A DNA stretch of 64,000 nucleotides from Marinilongibacter aquaticus (GTDB lineage: Bacteria; Bacteroidota; Bacteroidia; Cytophagales; Spirosomataceae): assembly GCF_020149935.1 (NCBI RefSeq), contig NZ_CP083757.1, positions 1,612,001 through 1,676,000 of the forward strand, given 5' to 3'. A model generated the notes under the pieces. It was given only the letters and a program-made list of their open reading frames with translations, searched no databases and had not been told where the DNA came from. Positions 24,262 to 32,942 of this stretch are shown here, one piece after another. Position 1 is the stretch's first letter; every line of letters starts with the position of its first letter. The position numbers were made by a program, and so were the translations under genes.

Positions 24262-24696
24262 ATGTTTTTTACTCAGTCTGAACAACACGAAATTGTAGAA
24301 GCCATAAAAGCTGCGGAATTGGAAACTTCAGGCGAGGTGAAACTGCATGTCGAGAAGCACTGCCCTACGGACAACCCAATGGAACGTGCCCAAGAAGTTT
24401 TCTTTATGCTTGCATTGGACAACACCGCATTGCGAAATGGGGTGTTGTTCTACCTGGCCCTTGAAGACCGAAAATTTGCGATCCTGGGCGATTCGGGTAT
24501 TGATGCTAAAGTAGACGATGGATTCTGGAACGAGGTGAAGGAAACCTTGATCAGCCATTTCAAAACAGGCGAATATGTGAAGGGTCTAAAAGAAGGCATC
24601 GAAAAGGCGGGCTTGTCTTTAAAAGCCCATTTCCCCTATCAAAGTGATGATATAAACGAGCTCTCGGACGATATTTCTTTCGGAGACGACGAATAA
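24262..24696 (+). CDS. TPM domain protein (short, cytoplasmic-type)
   Basis: A 144-residue protein made of a TPM domain without signal peptide or membrane helix. Visible: TQSEQHEIVEAIKAAELETSGE at the start (split motif T4-E25), RNGVLFYLALEDRKFAILGD in the middle and GIEKAGLSLKAHFPY at the end. TPM domains occur in photosystem II repair factors (Psb32/TLP18.3) and many bacterial envelope proteins; a phosphatase role is proposed for some. It is the middle gene of the LemA operon and its stop overlaps the next start by one base. Confidence 0.88.
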   Translation: MFFTQSEQHEIVEAIKAAELETSGEVKLHVEKHCPTDNPMERAQEVFFMLALDNTALRNGVLFYLALEDRKFAILGDSGIDAKVDDGFWNEVKETLISHFKTGEYVKGLKEGIEKAGLSLKAHFPYQSDDINELSDDISFGDDE

Positions 24697-25514
24697 TGAG
24701 CAAACACCTCTCAACAAATACCACAAATCTCAGAAAACAAGCTTGGTTAAGCATTTTGGCCTTTCTTTCCGTACTGTTTGTTTATCAACTTTCGTATGGC
24801 CAAAACATTCCCAAAAGGCCAAACCCTCCGCGTTTGGTCAATGACTTCGTAGGAGCTTTCAGTCAAACGGAAATCCAAAGTTTAGAACAAAAACTGGTTG
24901 CTTTCGACGACAGCACCTCCAACCAAGTGGCCGTGGTGGTTATCGAATCTTTGGACGGCTACGACATGAACACCTATGCGGTAAAGTTGGGTCGCGATTG
25001 GGGAATTGGCCAAAACGAACGGAACAACGGCATTGTTTTCCTTTGGTCGACTGGCGACAGAAAAGTGTACATCGCTACGGGGTACGGATTGGAAGGGGCT
25101 CTACCCGATGCATATGCCAAACGTATCATCTCGCAAGTGGTTATCCCAAACTTCAAGAACGGACAGTTTTTCAAAGGAGTCGACGAAGGAGTTGACGCCA
25201 TTATCAATTACACCAAAGGCGAATACCTCAACGATCAAGCCGACGGCGAGCCTGGAGCTAGTGGTTTCCTCATCATTCTAGCCGTGATTGCGGCGGTAAT
25301 CATTTTGAGTATTATTTTCGGTAAACGCGGAGGAAACGGTGGTGGAGGAATGATGCGAAGAAGCTCATCTGCTTGGCCCTATACCACGTATACGGGTTGG
25401 GGAAATCAATCTGGAAACTGGGGCGGCGGTGGCGGCTGGTCTGGAGGTGGTGGCGGTTTCGGTGGTTTCGGAGGAGGAAGCTTTGGCGGCGGCGGTGCCG
25501 GTGGCAGTTATTAA
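24696..25514 (+). CDS. TPM domain membrane protein with glycine-rich tail (YgcG-like)
   Basis: A 272-residue protein. A signal peptide (to about 36) is followed by a TPM domain (about 45-180: VNDFVGAFSQTEIQSLEQKL, RDWGIGQNERNNGIVFLWS, YATGYGLEGALPD-type segment). A membrane helix (about 190-212) follows, then a tail composed almost only of glycine, serine, tryptophan and phenylalanine. This architecture is that of YgcG-like proteins. The gene overlaps the preceding TPM gene by one base, so translation is coupled. The function is unproven; it probably works with LemA at the inner membrane. Confidence 0.9.
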   Translation: MSKHLSTNTTNLRKQAWLSILAFLSVLFVYQLSYGQNIPKRPNPPRLVNDFVGAFSQTEIQSLEQKLVAFDDSTSNQVAVVVIESLDGYDMNTYAVKLGRDWGIGQNERNNGIVFLWSTGDRKVYIATGYGLEGALPDAYAKRIISQVVIPNFKNGQFFKGVDEGVDAIINYTKGEYLNDQADGEPGASGFLIILAVIAAVIILSIIFGKRGGNGGGGMMRRSSSAWPYTTYTGWGNQSGNWGGGGGWSGGGGGFGGFGGGSFGGGGAGGSY

Positions 25515-25547
25515 AAAAGACCTCAGGGCCAAAAGGCCCCGAGATCT
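25512..25547 (-). terminator. Hairpin terminator of the minus-strand lipoprotein gene
   Basis: Long imperfect stem centred on GGGCC-AAAA-GGCCC (25526-25539), extended outward with two mismatches. On the minus strand it is followed by a T-run (A-run 25513-25518 on plus). It also lies just past the TPM gene stop and may slow transcription from that side. Confidence 0.65.
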
Positions 25548-25556
25548 CCGCGAACA

Positions 25557-25973
25557 CTACTGTAATTCAAAAACAGCTTTTTGTTCTATCGTTTCTGCTG
25601 TTGTATCTTTTGGGTAAGGATTCACCTCGGTAAGCACAATGCGGAAGCTCTGTCCGTCGACCGTATAAGTTTTCGCATCTGCAAGCCCGGGCGTTACGGT
25701 GCAGTCCAAGCAAAGGCCCAAGCTGTCGTTCACCGTAGAACCGATTTCTACCTGCACGCCTACGCGGGCTTCGCCCGCCCAAACGCATTGCACATTTTCT
25801 GGACATCGGCTATCGGAAATTTCCAAAAGGCTGATTTTCACATCCTGTCCCTTAAATTCTTTGTCATAGTTTTCTCCTTTGTGCAGGTCGATGGTTCGTA
25901 CAGGATCGGCATCCGATTTCGCACAATCCAATACGCCAATAACCAGTGCAAAGCCAACAAATAAAATCTTCAT
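25557..25973 (-). CDS. Small exported protein with SRCPxxxxCVWAG motif
   Basis: A 138-residue protein starting at the ATG 25973, with an N-terminal export signal ending in VLDC that may be a lipobox. The central DSRCPENVQCVWAGEARV segment, with paired cysteines, is a recurring pattern in uncharacterised Bacteroidota envelope proteins. A second cysteine pair follows (LGLCLDC). No enzymatic motif is seen. It is divergent from the DtxR-family gene across a 162-base region with an interrupted GTAC-AAT-GTAC repeat, so metal control is possible but unproven. Confidence 0.7.
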   Translation of the reverse strand: MKILFVGFALVIGVLDCAKSDADPVRTIDLHKGENYDKEFKGQDVKISLLEISDSRCPENVQCVWAGEARVGVQVEIGSTVNDSLGLCLDCTVTPGLADAKTYTVDGQSFRIVLTEVNPYPKDTTAETIEQKAVFELQ

Positions 25974-26103
25974 TTGTATTACCAATGGTTTAAGATTCAA
26001 AATACGGGAACAAAAGCATCCCCAACACAATTGTACAATGTACTCTTAATTACATACGTTTTAATTGCATAAAACGCGTCTTTCATATCCTGTCGAATTC
26101 GAC

Positions 26104-26111
26104 TAATTTTG
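26104..26111 (+). promoter_or_regulatory. -7 promoter element of the DtxR-family gene
   Basis: TAATTTTG, exact TAnnTTTG, 24 bases before the ATG at 26136. It overlaps the earlier in-frame TTG at 26109, arguing against that start. Confidence 0.5.
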
Positions 26112-26135
26112 AACAAAAAAGAAAAGAACCCTACA

Positions 26136-26801
26136 ATGGTTTCGTATACCGAAGAAAATTACCTCAAAGCAATCTATCATTTATATACGCAAAATGAAGG
26201 GCAGGCCGTGAGCACCAACGACTTAGCAGAAAGCACGCAAACACGTGCCGCTTCGGTAACGGATATGCTGAAGAAACTGGCCGAAAAAAAATACATCAAT
26301 TATAAAAAATACCAAGGGGTAACGCTTACCGAAGAAGGCACTCGCATTGCCCTGAGAATTATCCGTAAGCACCGCCTTTGGGAAGTATTCCTTGTGGAAA
26401 AGCTGGGCTTCAAATGGGACGAAATCCACGAAATTGCCGAACAATTGGAGCACATCAAATCGAGTGAACTGACCAACAGGCTGGAAGCTTATTTGAATTA
26501 TCCCAAATTCGATCCGCATGGCGACCCCATCCCCGATGCCGAAGGCCAAGTGCCGAAAATCGAAACCAAACCTCTTTCTGAATGCCAAACGGATGAAAAA
26601 TTGACCATCACCGGCGTATCGGAAGACTCTTCTACGTTTTTGCGGCATCTCGACAAACTGGGCATACAACTTGGTTTGGATTTCGCCATAAACGACATCA
26701 GCGATTTCGATCAATCCATTGAAATCGAATTGAGCAATGGAAAAACATTACGTCTGAGCCACGAAGTCGCCAAAAACATTCAGGCCAGTGCGAAAAATTA
26801 G
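26136..26801 (+). CDS. DtxR/MntR-family metal-dependent transcriptional regulator
   Basis: A 221-residue regulator. The N-terminal winged helix is clear (YTEENYLKAIYHL; AASVTDMLKKLAEKKYI), then the dimer/metal domain (HRLWEVFLVEKLGF; IHEIAEQLEHIKS), and a C-terminal FeoA/SH3-like domain (about 155-218). The family senses Mn or Fe and represses metal transporters such as mntH or feoB. No transporter is adjacent. I chose the ATG at 26136. The next gene begins 58 bases later with its own promoter element. Confidence 0.92.
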   Translation: MVSYTEENYLKAIYHLYTQNEGQAVSTNDLAESTQTRAASVTDMLKKLAEKKYINYKKYQGVTLTEEGTRIALRIIRKHRLWEVFLVEKLGFKWDEIHEIAEQLEHIKSSELTNRLEAYLNYPKFDPHGDPIPDAEGQVPKIETKPLSECQTDEKLTITGVSEDSSTFLRHLDKLGIQLGLDFAINDISDFDQSIEIELSNGKTLRLSHEVAKNIQASAKN

Positions 26802-26844
26802 TCTTAAAAGAATTTAACTTCTCCATTTTTCCCCGCATTCACTG

Positions 26845-26852
26845 TACTTTTG
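26845..26852 (+). promoter_or_regulatory. -7 promoter element of the LptF/G gene
   Basis: TACTTTTG, exact TAnnTTTG, ending only seven bases before the ATG at 26860, which predicts a very short leader. Confidence 0.5.
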
Positions 26853-26859
26853 CAGGCAA

Positions 26860-27939
26860 ATGAAAATCCTCGACAAATATTTCCTGAAGAAATTTCTGAC
26901 CACCTATGTCTTTGCGGTCTTTGTAATCGTATTGATTATTCTGGTGATCGACTACGTGGAAAAAAACGACGACTTCATTCAGAAAAATGCGGTATTGAGC
27001 GATATCCTCTTCAAATACTATCTCAATCTCGCACCCTATTGGGCCAACACCATCAGCCCTTTGATGATCTTCATTTCTACGGTGTTTTTTACCGCTAAAC
27101 TGGCAGCCCACAGCGAGATTGTGGCCATCATGACCAACGGAGTGAGTTTCAGGCGTTTGATGCTGCCCTATATCATGGGTTCTACGCTCATCGGCATTTT
27201 CTCATTCATTGTGATCGGCTGGTTTTTGCCCAAAGCCAATTCCATTCGTATCGATTTTGAAAACGAGTATGTACACGAAAAATACTTCTTCTCCGACCGC
27301 GATTTCCATATGGCTGTCGGCCCCGATACTTACGTCTATTTTTCATCTTACAACAATCAATCGCAAACGGCATTCGACTTCACCATCGAGAAATTCGAAG
27401 GCAATGAGCTGATTGAAAAATTAAGTTCGCGGCGAATTGCATACGTAGACAGCTTGCAGAAATGGCGGATTTACGATTACAACATCCGCACTTTGGGTCG
27501 TATGAAAGATGAGCTCGTTTCGAACAGAGGCTACGTGGATTCGACGATCAACATGGAGCCGCGAGATTTCGAAAACGCCAAAGGTGCGTATGAAACCTAT
27601 ACCATTCCCGAACTGAACGAAAGGATTGAAGTACTCAAAACCCGAGGAGCAGAAGGCATTGAACCCTACCAAATCGAACTATACCAACGCTTTGCCACAC
27701 CGTTTGCGGTTATTATTCTGTCGGTAATGGGCCTCATTGTTTCGGCACGAAAACGACGTGGCGGAGTGGGCATTCAAATTGCCATTGGGTTCTTGCTGGC
27801 TTTCATTTACATTCTTTTTTACATCATGTCGAAAGGAATTGCCGAATCCGGCAACATGTCGCCCGTTTTAGCGGTGTGGCTTCCGAACATCGTGTTCACC
27901 TGCATTGCCACCATCATGTACTTTACGGTACCGCGGTAG
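26860..27939 (+). CDS. LptF/LptG-family lipopolysaccharide export permease
   Basis: A 359-residue inner-membrane protein with the LptF/G (YjgP/YjgQ) layout. Three N-terminal helices (about 15-35, 62-85, 102-125) are followed by a periplasmic beta-jellyroll-like region (about 130-270) and three C-terminal helices (about 278-298, 305-325, 333-355). LptFG with the LptB ATPase extracts LPS and passes it to LptC/LptA. FATPFAVIILSVMGLIVSAR is a typical family segment. Which of the two paralogues it is cannot be decided; the partner is not in the window. Confidence 0.88.
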   Translation: MKILDKYFLKKFLTTYVFAVFVIVLIILVIDYVEKNDDFIQKNAVLSDILFKYYLNLAPYWANTISPLMIFISTVFFTAKLAAHSEIVAIMTNGVSFRRLMLPYIMGSTLIGIFSFIVIGWFLPKANSIRIDFENEYVHEKYFFSDRDFHMAVGPDTYVYFSSYNNQSQTAFDFTIEKFEGNELIEKLSSRRIAYVDSLQKWRIYDYNIRTLGRMKDELVSNRGYVDSTINMEPRDFENAKGAYETYTIPELNERIEVLKTRGAEGIEPYQIELYQRFATPFAVIILSVMGLIVSARKRRGGVGIQIAIGFLLAFIYILFYIMSKGIAESGNMSPVLAVWLPNIVFTCIATIMYFTVPR

Positions 27940-28030
27940 GTTTTCAATTTCCTATCTCTTCTGTTGCGAAAAATCAGTACACACAATTCTTCGATTTCCA
28001 TTGAAAGAATTGCCGACACATTGTAAATTG

Positions 28031-28492
28031 ATGATAAAAAACATGGGAGAGCAAACAAATACATCTGCAGACGATCGGATCACACCAAAAGTGACGGGGA
28101 TCGGGGGAATTTTCTTTTTTGCTGAAAATCCGCAAGAAGTAAAAAAATGGTACGAAGAAAACTTGGGTTTTGCACTCAATCCTTGGGGCGGAGCCAGTTT
28201 TGAATCCCGCGACCTGGAAAACCCCAAAGAAATAAACACCCTCGAATGGACACCTTTTGAAAAGGGCAGCGAATATTTTGCCCCTTCGAAAAAAGAGTTT
28301 ATGATCAACTATCGCGTGCAAAATATCGAAGGCATGGTTGAAGAACTCAAAGCCAAAGGTGTAACAATTCTCGACGATATCGCCAGCTACGATTACGGCA
28401 AATTCGTGCACATTCTGGATAAAGAGGGCAACAAAATCGAGCTTTGGGAACCGGTGTATTCCGAGCCGAGCAGCTCGGATGAAAAAGAGTAA
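28031..28492 (+). CDS. Single-domain VOC family protein
   Basis: A 153-residue protein with one VOC module: TGIGGIFFFAENPQEVKKWYEENLGF at the start (residues 18-43, described in pieces) and KFVHILDKEGNKIELWEP at the end, whose glutamate is a usual metal ligand. ATGs at 28031 and 28043 are both possible. The relatives are glyoxalase/fosfomycin-resistance-like proteins of unknown substrate. It stands between the LptF/G gene and argG with 90 and 155 base gaps. Confidence 0.82.
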   Translation: MIKNMGEQTNTSADDRITPKVTGIGGIFFFAENPQEVKKWYEENLGFALNPWGGASFESRDLENPKEINTLEWTPFEKGSEYFAPSKKEFMINYRVQNIEGMVEELKAKGVTILDDIASYDYGKFVHILDKEGNKIELWEPVYSEPSSSDEKE

Positions 28493-28571
28493 AACGGACG
28501 TTTCCCTTCAACAAAAAACAAGTACCAATAGCTTTGTGCAAGCCTTGAATTCACCAGAGCGAAACACGCTT

Positions 28572-28605
28572 ATAATCTTAGATATTTACCTAAATAGAAG
28601 ATTAT
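28572..28605. promoter_or_regulatory. Nested palindrome at the argG promoter, candidate operator
   Basis: Outer arms ATAATCTT (28572-28579) / AAGATTAT (28598-28605), inner arms TATTTA (28583-28588) CC TAAATA (28591-28596), all perfect. It ends four bases before the argG -7 element and so covers the -33 region. A regulator such as an arginine repressor is a reasonable guess; nothing in the sequence names it. Confidence 0.5.
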
Positions 28606-28609
28606 TCCC

Positions 28610-28617
28610 TATTTTTG
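28610..28617 (+). promoter_or_regulatory. -7 promoter element of argG
   Basis: TATTTTTG, exact TAnnTTTG, 30 bases before the ATG at 28648. Confidence 0.55.
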
Positions 28618-28647
28618 CGGCCATTAAGGAAACGAAACAATTTGATA

Positions 28648-29853
28648 ATGGCGACAAAAAAAGTAGTCTTGGCATACAGCGGCGGTTTGGATACTTCATT
28701 CTGCGTAAAGTACCTCAGTGAAGAGAAAGGAATGGAAGTGCATTCGGTATTGGTAGATACCGGAGGATTTACCGACGAAGAAGTAGCCGATATCGAGAAA
28801 AAGGCTTACGAATTGGGCGTAAAAAGCCATCATACTGCTCGAGTAGCAGACAAATATTATCAAGATTGCATCAAGTTTTTGATTTTCGGCAATGTGCTGA
28901 AAAACAACACTTACCCCCTTTCGGTAAGTGCCGAAAGGATATTTCAGGCCGTGGCAGTGGCAGAATATGCGAAAAGCATCGGTGCCAATGCAATAGCTCA
29001 CGGCAGCACAGGAGCCGGAAACGACCAAGTGCGTTTCGATATGGCTTTCCGCATCATTGTTCCCGATGCCGAAATCATCACGCCCATCCGCGATTTGAAA
29101 CTATCGAGAGAAGATGAAATCGAATTCCTGAAATCGAAAGGTGTGGTAAGGGAATGGCACAAAGCCGCCTATTCTATCAATCAAGGACTGTGGGGCACCT
29201 CTGTGGGCGGAAAAGAAACCTTGAACTCCTACGACAATCTTCCCGAATCGGCATTCCCGATTCAAAAAAACAAAGAGGGCGAAGAAGAAGTGCAGTTGCT
29301 TTTCGAAAAAGGTGAGTTGAAAGGTGTGGGTGACGCATATTTCGAAAACCCTGTGGATGCTATCCGCAAACTTCATGCTTTGGCTACGCCTTACGGCATT
29401 GGTCGTGATACCCATGTAGGCGATACCATTATTGGAATTAAAGGACGGGTAGGCTTTGAAGCTGCCGCACCTTTGATCATCATCAAAGCTCACCATTTGC
29501 TCGAAAAACACGTATTGACGAAATGGCAACAATACTGGAAACAGAATATGGCCGAATGGTACGGCATTCAATTGCACGAAGGCCAGTTCAATGATCCCGT
29601 GATGCGGGATATGGAGCAGTTTTTCTCCTCTACACAAGGCCATGTAAGCGGAAAAGTACGGGTGAAACTTTCGGCTTACCGCTTCGATTTGCTCGGTATT
29701 GAATCGAAATACGATTTGATGTCCGATGCCTTTGGAAGTTATGGCGAAATGAACAATGCGTGGAGCGGCGACGATGTACGCGGTTTCTCTAAAATTGCTT
29801 CAAACCAAGTTATGATTTACGAAAAAGTGAAAGAATTGGCCGAGAAAGGCTAA
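28648..29853 (+). CDS. argG: Argininosuccinate synthase
   Basis: A 401-residue cytoplasmic ligase joining citrulline and aspartate with ATP, the penultimate step of arginine synthesis. The N-terminal ATP pyrophosphatase motif LAYSGGLDTSF (7-17) is clear, as are the central AHGSTGAGNDQVRF and the later SINQGLWGTSVGG. The length is normal. The ATG at 28648 is preferred over an earlier frame start since it follows the promoter element and gives MATKKVVLAYSGG. Other arginine genes are not adjacent. A nested palindrome overlaps its promoter, and a strong bidirectional terminator follows. Confidence 0.97.
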   Translation: MATKKVVLAYSGGLDTSFCVKYLSEEKGMEVHSVLVDTGGFTDEEVADIEKKAYELGVKSHHTARVADKYYQDCIKFLIFGNVLKNNTYPLSVSAERIFQAVAVAEYAKSIGANAIAHGSTGAGNDQVRFDMAFRIIVPDAEIITPIRDLKLSREDEIEFLKSKGVVREWHKAAYSINQGLWGTSVGGKETLNSYDNLPESAFPIQKNKEGEEEVQLLFEKGELKGVGDAYFENPVDAIRKLHALATPYGIGRDTHVGDTIIGIKGRVGFEAAAPLIIIKAHHLLEKHVLTKWQQYWKQNMAEWYGIQLHEGQFNDPVMRDMEQFFSSTQGHVSGKVRVKLSAYRFDLLGIESKYDLMSDAFGSYGEMNNAWSGDDVRGFSKIASNQVMIYEKVKELAEKG

Positions 29854-29875
29854 ACCCAAGCTTGTATTTATAGAC

Positions 29876-29919
29876 AAAGGCCGAAACGCTCATTCCGCAT
29901 TTCGGCCTTTAATTTTTTT
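29876..29919. terminator. Bidirectional terminator between argG and the dipeptidase gene
   Basis: Perfect 11-bp stem AAAGGCCGAAA (29876-29886) / TTTCGGCCTTT (29900-29910), followed on the plus strand by AATTTTTTT. It serves argG and, with a weaker T-run, possibly the convergent dipeptidase operon. Confidence 0.88.
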
Positions 29920-29933
29920 AAGGACAGACTCGC

Positions 29934-30998
29934 TTAATCCAAATTCTTGCGAAGGAAGTCTACCCCATTCTTCCAAAAAATACCTTCTATTTCTTCTTGG
30001 CTAAATCCTCGTTTTTCCATGTTGACAGCCAATTTCTGAATGTCGGCAATAGACTTTATCCCCATGGGTGTTTGCTCTATTCCAAAAGCTCCATCCAAAT
30101 CCGACCCGATCATGATATTTTTTGTCGTACCAGCAATATTGGCAATGTGCAACATATGATCAACCAGTCGGTCACGATTGGCCTTCATATTTTTGGGAGT
30201 ACTGAATCCTCGAATCCAATTGGGCACAACCATCCAAGCGTCCATTGCCATCCCGATCACTGCGTCGACCTCGAGCAAACTCCTGATCATGTCGTCGCTC
30301 AATTGTCGATTGTGTGGGGTAATGCGGCGACATAAATGGTGGCTCGCCCACACGGGACCATCGTTCAAATCCAGGGCATCGTAAAAACACTTGTCCGAAA
30401 GGTGTGTCACATCAAGAATGATCCCCAGTTCATTTATTTTTTTCAGAAGAGCCTTTCCTTTTTGCGGCAACCGCCCGTCGGAATCTGTCCCAAATGCATA
30501 TACGCCAACACCGTAATGCGACATACCCACAGCCCGAAGGCCTTGGCTATGCAATTGTTCCAAATGTTCCAAATCGACAATCGAATCGGCCCCTTCAATA
30601 GAGAGTATGTAGCCAATCGGCGAATAGCTCTCTTCTTCATTCCAATCGGCCAAATGCTCATCCAATTGCACTTTGGAAACAATCTGCCGCATCTGTTCTT
30701 TTCGCTCCATTTCACGATACCAAGCCAATTGACCCTGCACTTGAGCAAAGGCCTGTTGCTGCGAATACCAACCGGGCAAAGTGGAATTTTGTTTAATGGT
30801 GCGGGCAATCAAAGTGGCCACGCAAAGACCGACATTCCCTTTGTGCATTTCAGGGAAACAAACGGTTCCTTTCGCACGGTCAGGTTTGTCGTTCAAATCC
30901 TTTTCTCTTCTTCGAATGGTGGCCAAAGGCAAAGTAAGGTCACGGTTCCATTCCATGGCATTCATGGATAGGTCAAGGTGGGCGTCGAAAATAAACAT
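29934..30998 (-). CDS. Membrane dipeptidase-type peptidase (M19 family)
   Basis: A 354-residue zinc dipeptidase without signal peptide. Metal-site motifs of renal dipeptidase are present: DAHLDLS (H7, D9), SIEGADS with the bridging glutamate, LDVTHLSDKC, and WASHHLCRRI; IGSDLDGAFG lies near the substrate site. M19 enzymes cleave dipeptides, including those with a D-residue at the C-terminal side. The gene follows mtgA with a four-base gap, third in the ribBA-mtgA-dipeptidase operon. The context hints at peptidoglycan peptide turnover, which is inference. Confidence 0.9.
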   Translation of the reverse strand: MFIFDAHLDLSMNAMEWNRDLTLPLATIRRREKDLNDKPDRAKGTVCFPEMHKGNVGLCVATLIARTIKQNSTLPGWYSQQQAFAQVQGQLAWYREMERKEQMRQIVSKVQLDEHLADWNEEESYSPIGYILSIEGADSIVDLEHLEQLHSQGLRAVGMSHYGVGVYAFGTDSDGRLPQKGKALLKKINELGIILDVTHLSDKCFYDALDLNDGPVWASHHLCRRITPHNRQLSDDMIRSLLEVDAVIGMAMDAWMVVPNWIRGFSTPKNMKANRDRLVDHMLHIANIAGTTKNIMIGSDLDGAFGIEQTPMGIKSIADIQKLAVNMEKRGFSQEEIEGIFWKNGVDFLRKNLD

Positions 30999-31002
30999 GC
31001 TA

Positions 31003-31677
31003 CTAATTTAATGCTTTCAGGTATGAAATTCCGCCCAATTGGCGAATTTGTCGTTGAATGTGGGCCGACCTCTTCTGTACATACGGACCCGAGTTCACAA
31101 TCTTCCACTTTCTTGGACTTGGCAATACGGCCGCCATTTTCGAAGCCTCGCTGCGGCTGAGTGCATGGGCTGTCTTTTTGAAATAGGCCTTTGAGGCCGA
31201 TTCAGCTCCAAAAACATGAGGGCCAAACTCGCACACATTCATGTACACTTCCAATATACGTTTCTTGCCCCAAATCAACTCTATCAGCACGGTAAAATAG
31301 GTTTCCAAACCTTTGCGTATCCAATTTCTCTCCTGCCACAAAAACACGTTTTTGGCCGTTTGCTGCGAGATTGTGCTTCCGCCTCTCAACTTATCCGATT
31401 TCTCATTCCGCTTTATGGCCTTTTTTATAGCTTCGACATCAAAGCCAAAGTGTTCGGGAAAAAGTTGGTCTTCTGCCGCCACTACCGCAATGGCCAACTC
31501 TGGACTGATATCTTCAATCGGTTCCCAATCGTATTGCAGTTCACCATACTCAATAGCCTGCCCGATCATGGAAAGGGTAATGGGTACGGGAACAAATTTA
31601 AAAAGCAGCACCAATGAAAGGCTGACCACGATAAACCAGCCTATTGTTTTCAAAATCACGTTGTAAACTCTACGCAA
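31003..31677 (-). CDS. mtgA: Monofunctional biosynthetic peptidoglycan transglycosylase
   Basis: A 224-residue GT51 enzyme that polymerises lipid II into glycan strands at the inner membrane. One N-terminal anchor helix (about 10-30) precedes the catalytic domain. The general base glutamate is in VVAAEDQLFPEHFG, with KLRGGSTISQQTAKNVFLW and KRILEVYMNVCEFG as further GT51 motifs. There is no transpeptidase domain, hence MtgA rather than a class A PBP. It lies four bases after ribBA and four before the M19 dipeptidase gene. Confidence 0.94.
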   Translation of the reverse strand: MRRVYNVILKTIGWFIVVSLSLVLLFKFVPVPITLSMIGQAIEYGELQYDWEPIEDISPELAIAVVAAEDQLFPEHFGFDVEAIKKAIKRNEKSDKLRGGSTISQQTAKNVFLWQERNWIRKGLETYFTVLIELIWGKKRILEVYMNVCEFGPHVFGAESASKAYFKKTAHALSRSEASKMAAVLPSPRKWKIVNSGPYVQKRSAHIQRQIRQLGGISYLKALN

Positions 31678-31681
31678 TTTC

Positions 31682-32902
31682 TTAAGCCCCGTGTTTTAAT
31701 ATTTCGTGTCCCATTTTATCCCGCTTGGTTTGCAAATAGCGTTCATTGTGCGGGTTCGGTTTGATTTCCAAAGGAATGGTTTCGAGAATTTCTAAGCCAT
31801 AGCCCATCAAACCTGCCCGTTTTTTGGGATTGTTCGACAACAACCTGATTTTCGAAATATCCAGATCCCTCAGTATTTGGGCTCCAACACCATAATCTCT
31901 TTGATCAGGCTTGAAACCTAATTCAAGGTTTGCTTCTACGGTATCGCGTCCTTGCTCTTGCAGCTTATACGCTTTCAATTTGTTCAAAAGACCAATTCCA
32001 CGACCCTCCTGATTCATATAAAGTACGAGCCCTTTGCCTTCGTTTTGTACAGCCTGCATCGCGGCTTGCAATTGCGGTCCGCAATCGCAGCGGCATGAGC
32101 CAAAAATATCTCCGGTTACGCAAGAAGAGTGCACACGTACCAATACCGGTTCGTCTTTCTCCCAACTCCCTTTCTTCAATGCCAAATGCAGTTGATTGTT
32201 GTCCTTTTGTCGGAATGCGATCAAATCGAAATCGCCAAACTCTGTTGGCATTTCTACACCGATTTCACGCACAATCAGACTTTCCGTTTTCAAACGGTAT
32301 TCTATCAAAGCCTTTATCGAAACCAATTTCAAATCAAACTTATCCGCAAGCCTTCTGAGTTCGGGCAAACGGGCCATGGTGCCGTCTTCGTTCATGATCT
32401 CAATGAGCACTCCTGCGGGCTTCATTCCTGCCAAAACAGCCAAATCGACCGCTGCTTCAGTATGCCCTGCTCTTCTCAACACCCCACCGTCTGCAGCCCT
32501 CAAAGGAAAAATATGGCCTGGCCTGCCCAAATCTTCGGGCTTTGTTTTGGGATCGGTCAAAGAAAGAATCGTTTTTGATCTGTCCGAAGCCGAAATTCCT
32601 GTGGTGCAACCATTACCCAGCAAATCGACAGAAACAGTAAACGGAGTAGCATGTGTGGCCGTGTTTTTCCCCACCATCATTTCAAGACCCAACTCTTCGC
32701 AACGCTCAGAGGTCAGGGGCGTGCACATCAAACCGCGGCCCTGCGTCACCATGAAATTTACCAATTCGGGTGTGATCATTTCGGCAGCACAAATAAAATC
32801 GCCTTCATTTTCACGATCCTCGTCATCCACAACAATCACCACCTTGCCTTTTCGGATGTCCTCAATTGCCGATTCTATGCTATCCAGTATTATTTCTTTC
32901 AT
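31682..32902 (-). CDS. ribBA: Bifunctional DHBP synthase / GTP cyclohydrolase II
   Basis: A 406-residue fusion catalysing both entry reactions of riboflavin synthesis. The RibB domain (1-200) shows [10 protein letters not shown] and [20 protein letters not shown], with the acidic and histidine active-site residues. The RibA domain (about 205-400) has the zinc site C-x10-C-x-C in [16 protein letters not shown] and the loop [12 protein letters not shown]. Both halves appear complete. It is first in an operon with mtgA and an M19 dipeptidase. No FMN riboswitch is recognisable in the 200 bases upstream; a -7 element lies at 32935-32942. Confidence 0.96.
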   Translation of the reverse strand: MKEIILDSIESAIEDIRKGKVVIVVDDEDRENEGDFICAAEMITPELVNFMVTQGRGLMCTPLTSERCEELGLEMMVGKNTATHATPFTVSVDLLGNGCTTGISASDRSKTILSLTDPKTKPEDLGRPGHIFPLRAADGGVLRRAGHTEAAVDLAVLAGMKPAGVLIEIMNEDGTMARLPELRRLADKFDLKLVSIKALIEYRLKTESLIVREIGVEMPTEFGDFDLIAFRQKDNNQLHLALKKGSWEKDEPVLVRVHSSCVTGDIFGSCRCDCGPQLQAAMQAVQNEGKGLVLYMNQEGRGIGLLNKLKAYKLQEQGRDTVEANLELGFKPDQRDYGVGAQILRDLDISKIRLLSNNPKKRAGLMGYGLEILETIPLEIKPNPHNERYLQTKRDKMGHEILKHGA

Positions 32903-32934
32903 CGTTTGTCGATCTTCTTAAAAAAGATTTTTCA

Positions 32935-32942
32935 CAAAGATA
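32935..32942 (-). promoter_or_regulatory. -7 promoter element of the ribBA operon
   Basis: TATCTTTG on the minus strand, exact TAnnTTTG, 32 bases before the ATG. Confidence 0.5.
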
